Shown here: positions 20,998 through 34,608 of the stretch, piece after piece
Layout: every line of letters begins with the position of its first letter
How positions within the stretch are numbered: position 1 is the first letter of the stretch
Assembly: GCA_016647705.1 (NCBI GenBank)
Contig: CM028336.1
Span: 9,751,380 to 9,815,379 of the forward strand
Direction of reading: 5' to 3'
DNA length: 64,000 bases
Origin: Eucommia ulmoides
Taxonomy: Eukaryota > Streptophyta > Magnoliopsida > Garryales > Eucommiaceae
Notes under the pieces: model-generated
Databases searched by the model: none
What the model saw: the letters and a program-made list of their open reading frames with translations, nothing else
What the model was told of the DNA's origin: nothing
Translations under genes and position numbers: made by a program

Positions 20998-23900
20998 TTA
21001 TCAATGCTAGAAAAATTCAATGATGGATAGTATTTTTTAATTTATGTAATATTTTCTTTTTACGATTATTAATTGTACTTGTTATCGCATTTAATTTTAA
21101 TTGAATGTCTATATCGGTTAGAACAATAAATTTTTGGAGCCCCGTTGCATAATCTCTTGCATTACTTTCGAAGAGGTTCGTTATCTGTTTTCTTCTTCTT
21201 CTCCATCCAAATCCAATATTATTTTTAGGTCACTTTTTTATAATCCAAAAAGTGTCATTAGAGATGAGTCGAAATCTAAGTCTTGGTGACTTAAATTCTC
21301 TTCCATAAGTTCGTTGCTTGTTGAGCTAGTATCATCGATGTTGACTAATGTAGACTACGGGGAATTTGCATTCTAATTAGCATTTGAATATTTTAATTGA
21401 AAAACAAAATAACAATAAAAAATTATTTTATCATCAAATGATAAACAAAATTTAAGAAAAATAATTATTTTTATTTTTAAATAGAGCCAAATTGAAATGA
21501 ATATTATTTGTATTAGTCTACCTACCTAACTCTGAGCTTTATACTAGCTAGATTAAGAAAAAAAAAAATCAAAAAACGTAAATCAGTTAGTTTGAGTTGA
21601 ATGACATTTATACCCTTAAATATTTCAATAGGGTTTATGTTAACATTATTCTAAAACTTAAAGGGTTAAAGTGTAATTTTTTCCCCTTATCAAGTAGAAG
21701 TGAGAATGGCATTGGCCAAATAGGGGAAAAAGGGAAAATGAAAGGAGAAAAACGCAATTTGGACTTGCATTTCTCCTGCCAACTAGGACTGTTCACAGGT
21801 CGAGTGGGTCGGATTTGGGCCTGTACATTGGGCCGAACCGAACATGGGCGGGTTGGATGAGTATGGGCCGAAATGAAAAACACCATTTCAGCCATGTTGC
21901 AGCTCTGCCTAGTTATTGGCGGGTCGGAGGTCGGGGTGGGCCAGTGGGTTGGGCCTATATATTGGGCCAGCTTGTTTTAGACAAAACACATAACAAATAC
22001 AGATTTTTGAGTTTGGACTGATTATTTCATCCATTTGGCCCAATTACACGATTTTTTTTTTTTTTAAAATATGCAATAACCCACTATTATTTTTTTTTTT
22101 GGTAGATGAAAAATAAAACAGCAGAAGACACACACACACAAAAATTGCAGTTATAAAATCAAAAATTAAAATTTCAAAAACAAATAAATATTAAGTCATT
22201 TTTTAATTATTCTAGCCTTGAGGCAAATTATTCCACCGTGTGGGAACGTAGTGCATGGATATTAAGTCTCATTTTTTTTTAATTATTCCATCATTTCTCA
22301 TATGGTACAAATAAATATGTTGGGACTATTATGGAACATCATTTTTAAGCAACATTTAGAATTTTTCAATCCAAATAACACTATCAAATAAATTTATTGG
22401 GAACACAACATTTTATCAAACCAACATCATATATAGTCCCAAATCTGATCATGTATATTGATGTGGAACATGTATCAAAGCAACAATTTCCGAGACAACA
22501 TTTATATTTTCAATTTCGAAAATATATATAATAATTTGAGAATTCTCAAAACAATCAACTAGTGACTTTATATCAAGACAACATCTTTATTAATACATCA
22601 TATTTCCTAGTTTACAATCATATAAACTTTCTAAAAATATAAGTCGCAACTACATATATTTTCTTTCAACACAATACGCGACCACAAAAATAGTTTCATG
22701 AAAATGGATTTTAATTTCACATTATTTTCTGTCAATTTGCAAAACATCTATATCTAAGAATAACATTTAGGCATTTACATTTTGGGACAATCGAATGATG
22801 AAAATTCTTTAGGCATCGTTATATCTTAATTCAATAGGAATGTCAATTTATCGATGTAAAATATTATTTTGTTTAAAAAAAATGATTTTTCTTGAAGCCA
22901 CATCATAATTCCGACAGTTGGAATTTAATATTCAATAATTCAGATTTCTCTTTCAAAGTAATTTAATAATTTTTATCTAATAACAATAAAATTGTCAATA
23001 TATTATCCCATACTAAAATTTAGTCATAATATTAAAAATGTCACTCAAAATTGTTACTTCAGTAGTGAATAGTTTTACTAATTGGAATAAAAAATTTGGT
23101 GACCAGTAGCCTACTATTAGAAACTATTTAATCTTCTTAGTTAGTTGTCTTATTACATAATAGGAATTATTTTAAAATGAGAAATTGATGAGTAGTCTAG
23201 TACATACTAAGAACCAACTTTTAAGCAAAAAACTTTTGGTTGTTAACAAAATCTAATGTTATTTTTTTTCCAAAAAAATGAAAAACTTTCGTGTTTTTTT
23301 CCCTTTCGCAGAACATAAAAATATTTCTTCTTCTTTTTTTTTTTTTTCAAAGAGAACAACATAATATTATTTTTTTTAAAAATAATTTTCTCTGTCTTCA
23401 CAAAAATATTTAATTTTTTAAAACTAAATATTGAGAAATAATTATTTTTAACTTATATTAGGGATATAATATTTTATGCTTACAAAAATTAAATTCTCAT
23501 AATTCAATATATGTAAACACCCAAGTTTATAAAAATTTTGAATTCTCCAAAATTTAATTTATTTTGATGTATAGTAAAATATTAAAATAATATTTAAGAA
23601 ACTCTAATATTTTATGACAAATAATATCACATTTCAAAAATAAAAATATTTGATTTTCATCATATAAAAAAAAATAAAAAAATGATTTATGAGATAAAAG
23701 TAAAAATAAATAAAAATTATATCAAGCAATCTCATTTTTTTCCTTTAAATATGCATACATACATAACCCCAAATTTTCGAAGTATCCCAATTTCAAAGAA
23801 TAAACAATAGTAATATCATTAGCAATAAATACATTTAGAATGATAATCCATAAAATAAATTTATATATAAAATATCACAATCATATAAGAAACAAAATTT

Positions 23901-24118
23901 GATAAAATAATATTTTCTAAGATTATTTCAGTAAAAAAAATAAAATAAGATTAAATGCAAAATGTGAGGTAGATTATTGTTAAAATAAAAATATGTCGAT
24001 CAAAATTAAAATTATATTAGAAACAAATTCAATTTTTACATTATTTTGTAATTTTCAAAATTAGAAATATTTTTTGAGAAAGTAAACAAAGGAGGGCCTT
24101 AAAAGTGAGAGGCCCAAT
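20998..24118. other. AT-rich spacer upstream of the ADCK1-like gene
   Basis: No gene recognised. 21780-21975 is an island with repeated TGGGCC/GGGCC words and GGCGGGT; TGGGCC words are common in plant promoters, but no transcript is evident. 22000-24100 is monotonous AT. Frames at 21597-22021 overlap on both strands and are probably chance. Confidence 0.5.
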
Positions 24119-24134
24119 ATATATATATATATAT
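24119..24134. repeat. short (TA)n just upstream of the ADCK1-like start codon
   Basis: Eight TA units about 40 bases before the ATG at 24176. It could serve as the TATA region or be a plain microsatellite. Confidence 0.6.
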
Positions 24135-24175
24135 GTCCAATTCGCTTTGTGAGCCTTTTACTCGAAGTTCCCGAA

Positions 24176-27100
24176 ATGGTTGCTCGATTTCTATTGCGCG
24201 CTAAATCGAAGCTAGCGTTGGCAGCTACCGCCGTAGGCGGTGGCGCTGGGGCGGCGGCGCTAGCGAATTCCGACGATCCAGCCACTGCCCTCAAGCTCTG
24301 CACCACTGTCCCCCTCCGCCTCTTGCGGGATTCCATCACCGCCGCTTCAATTGCCTTTGGTATCACTTCACCCAATTTCGCACTCAATTCATTTTTCTTT
24401 CAAATCTTAATGCCTTGCAAAAGTTGTTATCAGCATTGGGGTTTCGTAATCTTCTTAATATTCCTTTCAATTTATTCTCTCCATTTAATTATTGGACACA
24501 GTTGTGCGTGTATGAGTGTTTGGTACGCTTTTAATATTCATTTGAAAACATACCTTGAACTTGTTTAATTGAAGGAGAAATAAGTAATGTGATGATCCGA
24601 ATTTTATTCATAAATGTGTGTTCCTATGTACTCAGGGATGAGACGATAAGAAATGCTACCCCTAGGGGATATTAGGAGGATCAATCCGATTAGAGTTACT
24701 ACATTGTTAGGTTTGTGTTTTGAGGAAACAATGTGTATTAAATTTGGTCTAGATCAAATTCTACCGAAATGGCTTATACGTTCATCCTAAGACTGCTGTT
24801 ATTTGATCTTGGAACAGTTTTGTGTCTTGAAGTTGATCAAATAAAGCTTCTAAGGTTAATTAAGGGGAGCAAATGTGTAATGTTGGTCCTAAAATTGCAC
24901 TAAGGATATTTTTTTTTGGAGGTAAAGTGGAATTAAGGAAATAAATAGAAAAAGAAAAGAAAATTGGTATCCTAAGTATCATTTTATGAAGACTTAACTA
25001 TCAAGAGTCACTCTTATCTAGATACATTATGCGACTGCAATAAGTTTCAGATGCTATTTTTCATTCTCTTGAAAATAAATTTGGTAGGTTTCTAGTTCAC
25101 ATCTGTGTATTCAGACTGTTACAGGTGCTGCATGTTCGAAATGATCACGTTAATTGTTCTGAGTGGCGCCATATGATTAGAAGTTTGTTACAATTTATAG
25201 CATGCTAGATATGGAGGAAAGAGCTAGCCGTGGGAAAATATATTTCGAGAAATAGGTCTTTAGTAAAATTTATAGGTCTTTAGTAAAATTTAAGGAGTCA
25301 AGAAAAGTTTGCTGTAATTAGTTGAGGAAGACTCTTACGGAAAACACATAGGATCCTCTTCTTCAATGTGTATATATATATATATATATTATATATATAT
25401 ATAGTGAACCAGGTGCATGCTATGCATCCGTAAGGGAGAGGAGAGTCCATGACACTAAAGGCCATCTCTATTAATATAGTAATCAAAATAATAATAATAA
25501 TAATAATAATAAGGGATATTATGTGTGAATATGCACTATGTTTGTCTACTCTGGATGCTATATGTGATGGATGTGGTCCATGGTTGTGAGATCCCATGAA
25601 CTCAAAATGGTCTTGATTTAGCATGTGCTGAGCTTTTTGAATTTATGACGTTATGGTGATTTGTCAGATTGCGTCTTTGCATTTAAGTGTGAGGCTAGTA
25701 TAGATGTCCCAAAGTGCAAGAGACAATGCAATAAATCTAATGAAGTTCCAAATTTTGAATGTTGGTAGACTATGAATATTCACTCTGGGGACTTCCAGAA
25801 GGTAGTGCTGAGAGGTCAAGAGTGAAACATGAAGTCCACATCAGAGGTGCACATAAGCTTCAAGAACTGTGTTTTAGAAATGGTGGAATCTACATCAAAC
25901 TTGGGCAGCATATTAGTCAGCTGGTATACTTTGGTGGAAACTGGAGTACTGGACCACCAAGCTTTCCTTCCTGTGTTGTTGCTTCTAGTGTATATTGGTA
26001 ACTGCACGTTAAGTTGCAAACTTAGATTAGTTGCTATTTTCATCAAGTGCAGGAGTACTTGGTACCTGAAGAATATGTCCGGACGATGAGGGAGTCGATG
26101 TTAAATAGATGTCCTGTTTCGTCATATGATCAAGTGTGCGACGTTGTCAAGAAAGAGCTCGGACAGATGCCTGATGAGGTTTGTGCTATTGAAGTTTATA
26201 TTTTTACTCATTAATATAGAAATTGTTTCAAATTTCTTTGTCTAAATATGACACTTGTACTTCATTTTCATCTGTTCATGTTTTATAAGTCAGTTGCATA
26301 ATTAAAGATTTTTGTTTTCTCCAGATTTTTGATGAGTTTGATCCTGTACCAGTAGCAAGTGCTTCCCTTGCTCAGGTTCATGTAGCTCGGACTCATGATG
26401 GACAAAAAGTTGCTGTGAAGGTTTTAAAAAATTCATCAATTACTAAATTAAGAATATTTTATGGATTGTCATTAGGATTCTAAGTTTTTTTTTTTTGCAT
26501 GTGATACAAAAAAATTTCCTTCTCTTCCCTGATTATTTTCTCAATATCCAGGTACAACACACTCACATGACGGATACTGCAGCTGCAGATTATGCCACTG
26601 TCGAATTACTTGTGAATACTCTGCATTGGCTTTTTCCTGCTTTCGATTACAGGTTTGCATATGGTTTCTTTCCCACTCATTAACTTTTCCACATTGTAGA
26701 TATGGAGATGGAAACCTAGGTTACAATGCCATTTTCCGTTTGGGCAATGCACATACATGTAAATTCACGGATGGATTCTGATATTGAAATATTTAAAACC
26801 TACTGAGCTGAGTTTGTATGTGTACGTGTTTCTATATGCTTTTCTTTTCTTTTTTACAAGTAGGATGGGGAATGCCAGTTGTTGGTCCCAAACTACCCAA
26901 GGGGGGGGACTGAATTGAGTAGGGCAAATAACTTATCAACTTTTTAACCACTTTAAAACAATTTACTGATTTTTGTCAAGTTATAAAAATGTGTGTGAAT
27001 GCATTGGAATGAACAATATAGGCAAGTAATAAACACACACACAACCACAACCAATTACACAAGAGAGAGATTTGACTCCGGTATTTATAGTAGTTCGGCA

Positions 27101-30100
27101 AGGACCTCCTTGCCTACGTATACTCTCCCGAGCTCCTATGGAGATTTCTAATCCACTATTCTGATCTTCTTCCCAAGTGAGGCTCAAAGCCCGTTACACC
27201 CTTTGAGTATAGTCCCTCTTTACTCAATCAATCACTCTCACTCACAAATTCACTCACTTGAACCAGCACTTTAGTTCAAGTTCACAGTACACTCCCTTTT
27301 ACAAATTCAATTTTAAGTCACTCACTCTGGAACTTTTACCAACACTTTAAGAACTAAGTGGTGTGTAGAAGTGCGTACTCAATATGATACGAAACGTGTA
27401 ACTCAAGAGTACAATTTTCACTCAAAATGATGTATGTATGATATAGCTCAAGAGTGATAATGATAGACAAGCTAGTGTATCGCAAATCTCAAAATGGAAT
27501 TCAAGAATTATATGTTTAGGTCCAAATTCTAGATTCGTCGTTTTTATCAATAAAACTCGCCTTTTTGTATTTCTAAGTCGTTCAAATTGTTTTCTCAAAA
27601 ATAATTCAGTTTTAATTCAATGAAGAACGACTTAATCTTATCTTGTTAAGATCGGTACATGGGGATTTAAGATTTTGATGTGATATGAGTCACGTCGGCG
27701 GTGTGAGTTCTTCCTGTTTTTCAATATATCGAATTCTACAATAAGTTTAATTCAATTCTCTTTGATTCTGGAAAATTCTTTTTTGATATGTTCAATTTAA
27801 AACGCAAAGTTTCACATCTTAACAAGGTGGTGTTCAAAAAAGATTTGATAAGAAAATGTAATCATGAACAGTTTAGGGACAATGTGAAATTTATTTTAGA
27901 TGAGATAGTTTTTCAGAGATCAAAGCAATTACAGAATCTTAATATGAAGATACAAGATCTAGAATGATAACAATATGCCAAGTAAAGGATTAATCTAGAC
28001 AATCACAAAATAAACAATAAGCACGTACATTCAATTCCAATTTTCAGATTGATATGATAGTCGAATCTAAAACTTAATGAAAATATGGAACGAACTCAAC
28101 GGGATTTATGTAATAATGAAATAACTAATAAGCCCACCACGAGATGTGGATCTCAGCCTCAAAGAGACGAAAATTGCAGAGAACAATTGATTGAACCGGT
28201 GAAGATTGATGCTCTGATTTTCTCTAAAAAAAATATGTGGTTTTTCTATATAATTTGGAATTGTATTTTCCCACAAATGAAATGGTAATATTATGGCCTT
28301 GATCCATTCAGAAATTCTTGGTGAAAACATGCAATGAATGGATGAATATATTGAGAAAACGGCAAGATAGTTGTCGCACTTAATCAACCCAAGAATGGGG
28401 TTTTAGATTAGATATTTAGATATGACATTTGGGAGGGAATTGAACATCTGAAGCATATAAATCAGATCCTACATGCACGTTTTGTACAGCCAAACCGGAT
28501 TCAATAGGAGCAAATCATGGTAGGGGACAAATCGCTAAAGTTTAGTCATAATTTAAGGATGTTGGAAAAAAGAAAGAACTAAATTACACAATTGACCTCA
28601 AAAGATTTCAACTTTAATTCATGAATATTGATTGTAAATATATTTAATTTCATATTGGAAAAGATTTGGAACAATTTGGATTCGAAAATAGATCCAATAT
28701 TGGAATTGAATGTTGGATTATCATACAGATCTGCGAGGTTTGGTTGACCGATTCTTGATATCGGTTGACCTAATTTCATAATTTCTCAAATTAAAAAGTT
28801 TCTGGTCTATTCGGTCGATCGAGTGGGGGTTCAGTTGATCGATGTTGGGCATTCGGTTGACCGATGTAGGCAGACCACCAGACCCTTATAGGTTTGAGCT
28901 TCTGTTGAGTTCGGTTGACCGGTTCTAAGGGATCGGTTAATCAATCTCTGCAGAACTCAATATCTATATGTATGTTTAGCCACGATTTCAATCATTTTGA
29001 CTACGATTCTTAGCTCAAACTTTTTTAGCATGATTACTATGTTTCTAAGATATCCTAAACACATTCAAAATATAGATCAAAAATGTGTGTGCAAGTAAGT
29101 GCTCCTATTTTGAGTCCATGCATGTATGGAATGTAAAATGTTGTTACCTATGAAATGAAAATTGTTGTTTTTTCATTTCTCTAGCACAGATAGGTCTTGA
29201 TCTTGATTTCTCGACCCTTGAACTTTTTGATCTCTATTGTGGTGTTGCTTTGGCATCCCGGATCTCGTTCTTCCGGATTTATCTGTCTGTCAAACTCAAG
29301 ACCCACATTCGTTTCGTTCACAAACAATCTCAAATAATTGTGTTATCATCAAAATCATTAAGACGGGTTTTAGACCCTTGGGGCTACACAGGTTCTTTTC
29401 GGTCATTATATGCCAGCCTGAAGCTTTCTTGATCTGTTTTTTGTTTTTTGGTAGGTGGTTGGTTGATGAAGTGCACGAAAGTTTACCCAAGGTTAGTTGC
29501 TTGAACTGCACTAAAATCCACTCTCTATTTTTTCCCTTTTGATGAATAACTACACCCTGAATCTGCATAAGTTGCTCTGTTAAATGGTATCTATGTGATC
29601 TCACATATCATTATAGGAACCATACTGATTTCCGTTTTGTGCCTGTTAATATTTATCAGCTTATCTCCATTGCTTCCTTTTATTACCTTGGCCATGGTAC
29701 CATGCATGTATTGAGACTACATTTTCCAGATTTTTCAACATGAGATCCTGAATCATTTCTTCTGAAAAATATTCTACACGCTTACAAGGAACATGACCAA
29801 CCTCAGATTTTATTGTTCCAAACCTTGAACATCGTATTTAGAGATATCTGGAACTATAGTTGAAGTAAACCAAATTTGACTAAATTATACCATTTTATTA
29901 TTAGATCTTTTGCTGCTCATTTGGCTGGTCAGCAAATTGAACCGTTATTTCTCTTATGAAAGAGTTGGGTTTTGGGACTAAACTATTGTTAAATTGGTTA
30001 AAAAAAATAGAGTAAAAATGACATCATTACATTGGAATAACTATAAATTTCATTCCAAACAATCTAGAACATCTATTTTATTTGCATAAATGTTAGTGCA

Positions 30101-33100
30101 CACATGTGCAAAGCAGTAAAAAGATCTTACGAACATCATGAGAGCAACACAACATCCTTCGAAGTCTCCTCAAGTCTAGCAACGGTTCAAGACATTGCAG
30201 GTTTCATGGCACTTGGCCACAATATCACCATTTGAACGACCAGTCAACTCTTTGGCTGGATGTTGGAGGTGAAATAATTTTTGGGGGAGAGCGGGAGTTC
30301 TGTATGACGATGGATCAATATACTTCGATACGCAGAATAATGTTACATTTGGGATTTTAAGCTTTTGAAACGATTACAAATTTGTTTTTAAGATATAAGA
30401 AGAAACTACTAAATTTTTTGGAACAGTTTGATGTTAGAGAAAAAAAGTTAAAGAGAGAAAAATTAGTTTTGGTACTGTGCTGGAGGTGCTGGGAGGATAG
30501 CGCTGAGGTGGTGTTGTGAATATAATACTGCATCCACACATTATGCAGACATACATATAGATTGTGAACTTCCACATAAAGAAACTCGATTAATTCCTTC
30601 TTTCGTTTTTAGTTGTAGGAAAGAATGGCTTATGAATTGGGTTTGGTTTGAATTTATTGAATGAAAAATCGTCTTGATTTGCTTTTGAGTCTGGTGGTGG
30701 CAGTGATGGTATAATGCAGTGTTATGGTCAAAGGAAGTAGTGATGATTGAAGAGGAAAAGGAATACTAAACAAGTTAGTCGAGAACTTTGCACTAGCCTC
30801 TTAATTAAATGGAAAATTTCATTTACGTTATTTGACCATTAGTCTTGAGTTTCTTGACCAAAGTATTACAAGTTCCAAAAGCTGGAGGGTCATAATTATA
30901 AGTACTTTCTATGGCTAAATCGGTTTTATGTTTTTGTAAACAAATCACGGGGGTTAAAGATAAGTTGTTCTTAACTTATATTAGTTTTTGTTGCTGATAT
31001 GTCTCCTATAAATTTTTCTGATATCTCAATATTCCTCTTATTCATTGAAAGTGCTCTGTTGACAATTTGAGCATCCAATGAAACTCTTATACTTGGTTAT
31101 TTGATTTTGTTGTTATTCTTATATGAATGAATGCTTCTCTTTGATGATTTATTTAGCTACCTTGGTGTTTGAAGACATAACCTTGATAAGTTACAATGGT
31201 GACTATCAGGAACTAGATTTCTTAGTTGAAGCCAAGAACAGCGTAAAATGTATGGATAACTTTCGGAAGTTATCTCCTCATATTGCAGAATATGTTTATG
31301 CCCCACTGGTACATTGGAACTTGAGTACTTCAAAGTTGTTAACCATGGAGTTTATGGATGGCGCGCAAATAAGTGATGCGCGGGCCATTCAAAGGCTTGG
31401 AGTTCAGCCAAATGAAGTTGCGAAATTGGTAAGCTTATGTTTCTCGTATGAACAATTTCAAATTTACTGTACTTGGGGAGCATTTATTCTTAAGGCTTCA
31501 TTTGGATGGAGTTGGGGGGCGTAAGGGTTGTGTTTCCTTCATTGTGCAGTATAGGGAAAGGGAGGAATTCACTTTTTCCTTGTGTGATATGACTATTGTA
31601 CTCTTTATACATATGAATGTATGTAGGAGATTAATAAATAGGGCAACCTAGTTTACGAAGGCTTTCGCCATTAGAGATTTGGGGAGGTTAGATGTATGTA
31701 GTCTTACCCCTGCATACTGAGAGGTTGTTTCCAAGGTTTGAACCCGGGAAACAAATTAAATGAGGGTAAAATTGAAGATTCGAACGATTCACTGCCTTCC
31801 AATCTTTCCCTCCCCTCTCCCTCCACCCCCCATCCAAACAACCGACCTCCTCCCCTTCCGCAATCTTTCCCCGATCCAAAAACAGACTGATGGCTTTTAG
31901 AAATTCCTTTATCATATCTACATTAAGTATTGATTCTTCACCCCTCTCCCTCAAAATAAAGAACTTGTTTTTTCACCATGCAGGTCAGTCAAACTTTTGC
32001 TGAAATGATGTTCAAACACGGGTTTGTGCATTGTGATCCCCATGCTGCCAACTTACTAGTTCGCCCTTTGCCCTCCAGCAAGGGGAGCATTTTTGGTGAG
32101 GCATTTATTTTCCTGTGCTATTGTTTGTTAAAGCATTTATTTGTTCATTGAGTTGGCTTGTTCGCCCTCTGCCTTTTTTGATTGTCATTGAGTTTTGGCA
32201 TAATTTGGTTGTGGCTGCATAAAAGCGGTTTTATAATTTACGCACCATTTGACGTGTCTTTTTTAAGCACTTTTTTTTTTCCAAGAAAAATGTATCTAAG
32301 TTTAAAAGAAATGTTTGTTTTAAAAAACAAAATAAAAATCCAATTTTAAGTATTTTTTCTTGAAAAGCGAAATTTTTTTTTTCCCCTTTGATTTTTATTT
32401 CTCTTCATCTATGAAATTCCTTTGGATAAAGAGAAATCATATGGGAATAACACAAAATATTCTCTCTATGCTGTCAAACATACTTTCGATTTTTTCCTTC
32501 TACTTTCAAGTAATTTTTTTTTTTGACAGTAACTTAAAAAAAAAAAAAAAAATTAGAGAAAGGACTTTAAAAAAGCGCTGCAAAACGGTGCTTTACCATA
32601 TAATGGGTTATAAATTGTGATTCTTTGTTCAGCCCCTTTAATTATCTTCAAGATTCATTCTTTCTGGATGCATCTCCTTCGTGGATTTTTCTCTCTAATG
32701 TCTGTTTTCACACTTCTCTCAATACAGCGAAGAGAAAACCACAGTTAATACTGCTAGACCATGGTCTATACAAGGAACTTGATACTGCTACTAGAACTAA
32801 TTATGCTGCTCTCTGGAAGGTGTATTATCTAGAAAAAATAAAAATAAAAATTATTCAATGCTTTCAATAATTCTGATTATGTTGCTCCTCTTACAGGCAC
32901 TTATTTTAGCTGATGCTGAAGCAATAAAGGAGAATTGTGTGAAATTGGGTGCTGGAGACGATTTGTATGCACTGTTTGCAGGGATTCTTACAATGAGACC
33001 TTGGAATAGAATTGTTGATCCTGCAATTGATCATCTGGCCCTGCAAGGCAATGATGAGGATCGTTCTGAAATCCAGGTGTGTTTTTTGAAATTATAGGAA

Positions 33101-34608
33101 CTTGTTAAAGTAAAAGAAAAATAGGAAAAGAATGAGACAACATAATCATTGTGTTAGTCTCTCCCTCTATTTATAATAGAAATAAGTAAACGGTACAAAA
33201 AACCCTAAACGGTACAAGAAACCTTAAACAGTATAGGACAAGAAACCTTAAACAGTATAGGAAATGCATAAATACTCCTTTAACGCTCCCCCTCAAACTG
33301 GATCATATATATTATATGTTCCTAATTTATTAAAAATGTACTTTATTCTTGAGTCCCCAAACGGTTTAGTAAATAAATCAGTTAACTGATCAACTGAATT
33401 TATATGTTTAGTCTCAATTTGTTTTTACAACAATATCTCTCGAATGAAGTGACAATCAACTTCAATAAGTTTTGATAATTTAGAACCCATTTTTTTTTTC
33501 AAAATTGAGTATATATGAGAATTTTATGGCACGATAAGTGAAATTTTAAAAGAGGGTCCGGACCATAAGTATTTTCTGTCTCTGTTTATTTATTTTTTTT
33601 GTTTCTCATAAAACTTAGAATATAAACTGAAATACCGGAATAGGCGAAAATATATCTCTATTATGTTCTTAATTTTTTGAACAAATACAATTTTATTTAG
33701 TTCCCATATTTTTGTTTATGATCTAAGCATTTCTATTTTTTTTCCCAGAAACTTATAACAGAAACAGAAATAAGGAACAAAAAAATAGTTTATGTTCTGC
33801 TCTTAGGTTTTTAGAACAAATTTAAGGGAATATAACAGAAACAATTTTTTTTGTTCCCGATGTTTCCATTCCAATTTTTCTGGGAACAGAGGAAAATAGA
33901 AGGAACAGAAACACTTAAAGCACCTACTTATTTACTACTTTCAGAACTAACACCCTTGTTTTCTGTGGCAGATGTATGCTTCTCAGTATTTCTCTCAGAT
34001 CACAGAGCTCCTAAGGAGACTCCCTCGTGTCATTCTATTAATGTTGAAGACAAATGACTGTTTGCGTGCAGTTAATAATTCACTGGTAATAATTTTAAAA
34101 CTCCTTTTTTGGTATAAAAATGAAATTCTTTTAAATCATTTGCACTCAATGAATTTTTACATGTTCCCGTTGTTTCTATTCGATTCTGTTTTTGGTACAT
34201 TCTGATAAATTTAGTGTATGTTTTTTTATTTTTTGTTCCAAAAAAACCTGGACCGGAAACTAAAAAACTGAAACAAGATTTTAGTGTCAGTTTTTATCTA
34301 AAATTCTGGGATTGGGAATATTATTATTCTTGTTTCTCTATCTCTGTCTCAAACACGCCCGCACACCATCTGATCTGTTCTTGACTATGCTTCATAAACA
34401 GCTGCAGAGATCGGATCTGGAAACATTCTTGATAATTGGAAGAGTTTCTTCAGAGGCCGTTATCGAGACAAAATTGCTTCAGACAAAGTCATTTTTGGGA
34501 AGATTAAACATATGGATTGAACATCTTTTACTTCAAATTCGATTCACCGGTATGCAGATTGCTCTCTGGCTTCTATGGTTCCGGAAGGCTTTGACTTTGA
34601 CATGGTAA
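24176..34608 (+). CDS. ATH9-like: ADCK1/ATH9-type ABC1 family kinase-like protein, 12 exons, 540 aa
   Basis: ABC1/UbiB-family atypical kinases act in mitochondria and plastids; the ADCK1 branch is mitochondrial. Exons: 24176-24359, 25769-25923, 26053-26178, 26325-26420, 26552-26652, 29455-29491, 31210-31428, 31984-32095, 32728-32819, 32897-33076, 33972-34085, 34402-34608. All introns are GT-AG, phases agree, and the 1623-base reading frame has no stop before TAA. The basic N-terminus ([17 protein letters not shown]) looks like an organelle presequence. Motifs: KLGQ at 105-108 (the ABC1 KxGQ), the Ala-rich loop ASASLAQVH at 166-174, VAVK with Lys187, ELDF..EA from 234, HCDPHAAN at 322-329 and LDHGLYK at 353-359 (DFG equivalent). 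The upstream GTG-initiated extension is ignored: the ATG at 24176 gives the family N-terminus. Intron 5 is 2.8 kb because of an insertion. The gene appears functional despite the transposon load. Confidence 0.94.
24360..25768 (+). other. intron 1 of the ADCK1-like gene
   Basis: Holds (TA)n at about 25371-25401 and (AAT)n at 25488-25512. No other element recognised. Confidence 0.8.
26880..29390. mobile_element. LTR-like insertion (~2.5 kb) in intron 5 of the ADCK1-like gene
   Basis: Starts TGTTGGTCCC..ACCCAAGGGGGGGG and ends near GGGCTACACA, so it has TG...CA tips. A CAAATAATTGTGTTATCATC word lies close to the right end. Its left ~300 bases match, inverted, the right end of the repeat at 56.9-58.2 kb (TTTATAGTAGTTCG and the CTCC..CCTAC-type block). 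No coding domain is visible, so a solo LTR or non-autonomous element fits. The five bases outside each end do not match, so the right boundary may be wrong. Confidence 0.5.
28737..28945. repeat. GGTTGACCGA motif cluster
   Basis: Seven or so variants of TCGGTTGACCGA, or its relatives GGTCGATCGA and GTTGATCGAT, fall within 210 bases of the intron-5 insertion. Confidence 0.7.
29492..31209 (+). other. intron 6 of the ADCK1-like gene
   Basis: AT-rich, with no element that I can delimit. A GC-balanced stretch at 30100-30340 resembles nothing recognised. Confidence 0.6.
31490..31960. repeat. probable MITE in intron 7
   Basis: Opens with TTCATTTGGATGGAGTTGGG and has the inverted counterpart CCACCCCCCATCCAAACAAC near 31835, giving short inverted ends typical of plant 'TTTGGATGGA' MITEs. 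The right limit is uncertain. Confidence 0.45.
33103..33480 (-). mobile_element. copia 3'-end fragment (LTR plus RNase H tail) in intron 10
   Basis: 33103-33285 is a 183-base LTR with tips TGTTAAAG and CTTTAACG (final A changed to G). It contains a local repeat of AGAAACCTTAAACAGTATAG. Next to it CTCCCCCTCAA is the reverse of the polypurine tract. Beyond that the minus strand reads degenerate RNase H C-terminal codons ([13 protein letters not shown], then [14 protein letters not shown] text in a shifted frame). The rest of the element is missing. Confidence 0.75.

Noticed and set aside
31490..31524. Extension of the kinase exon 7 frame into the intron
   Set aside because: The frame reads past a good donor (GTAAGC at 31429); the family sequence continues instead at the exon starting 31984.
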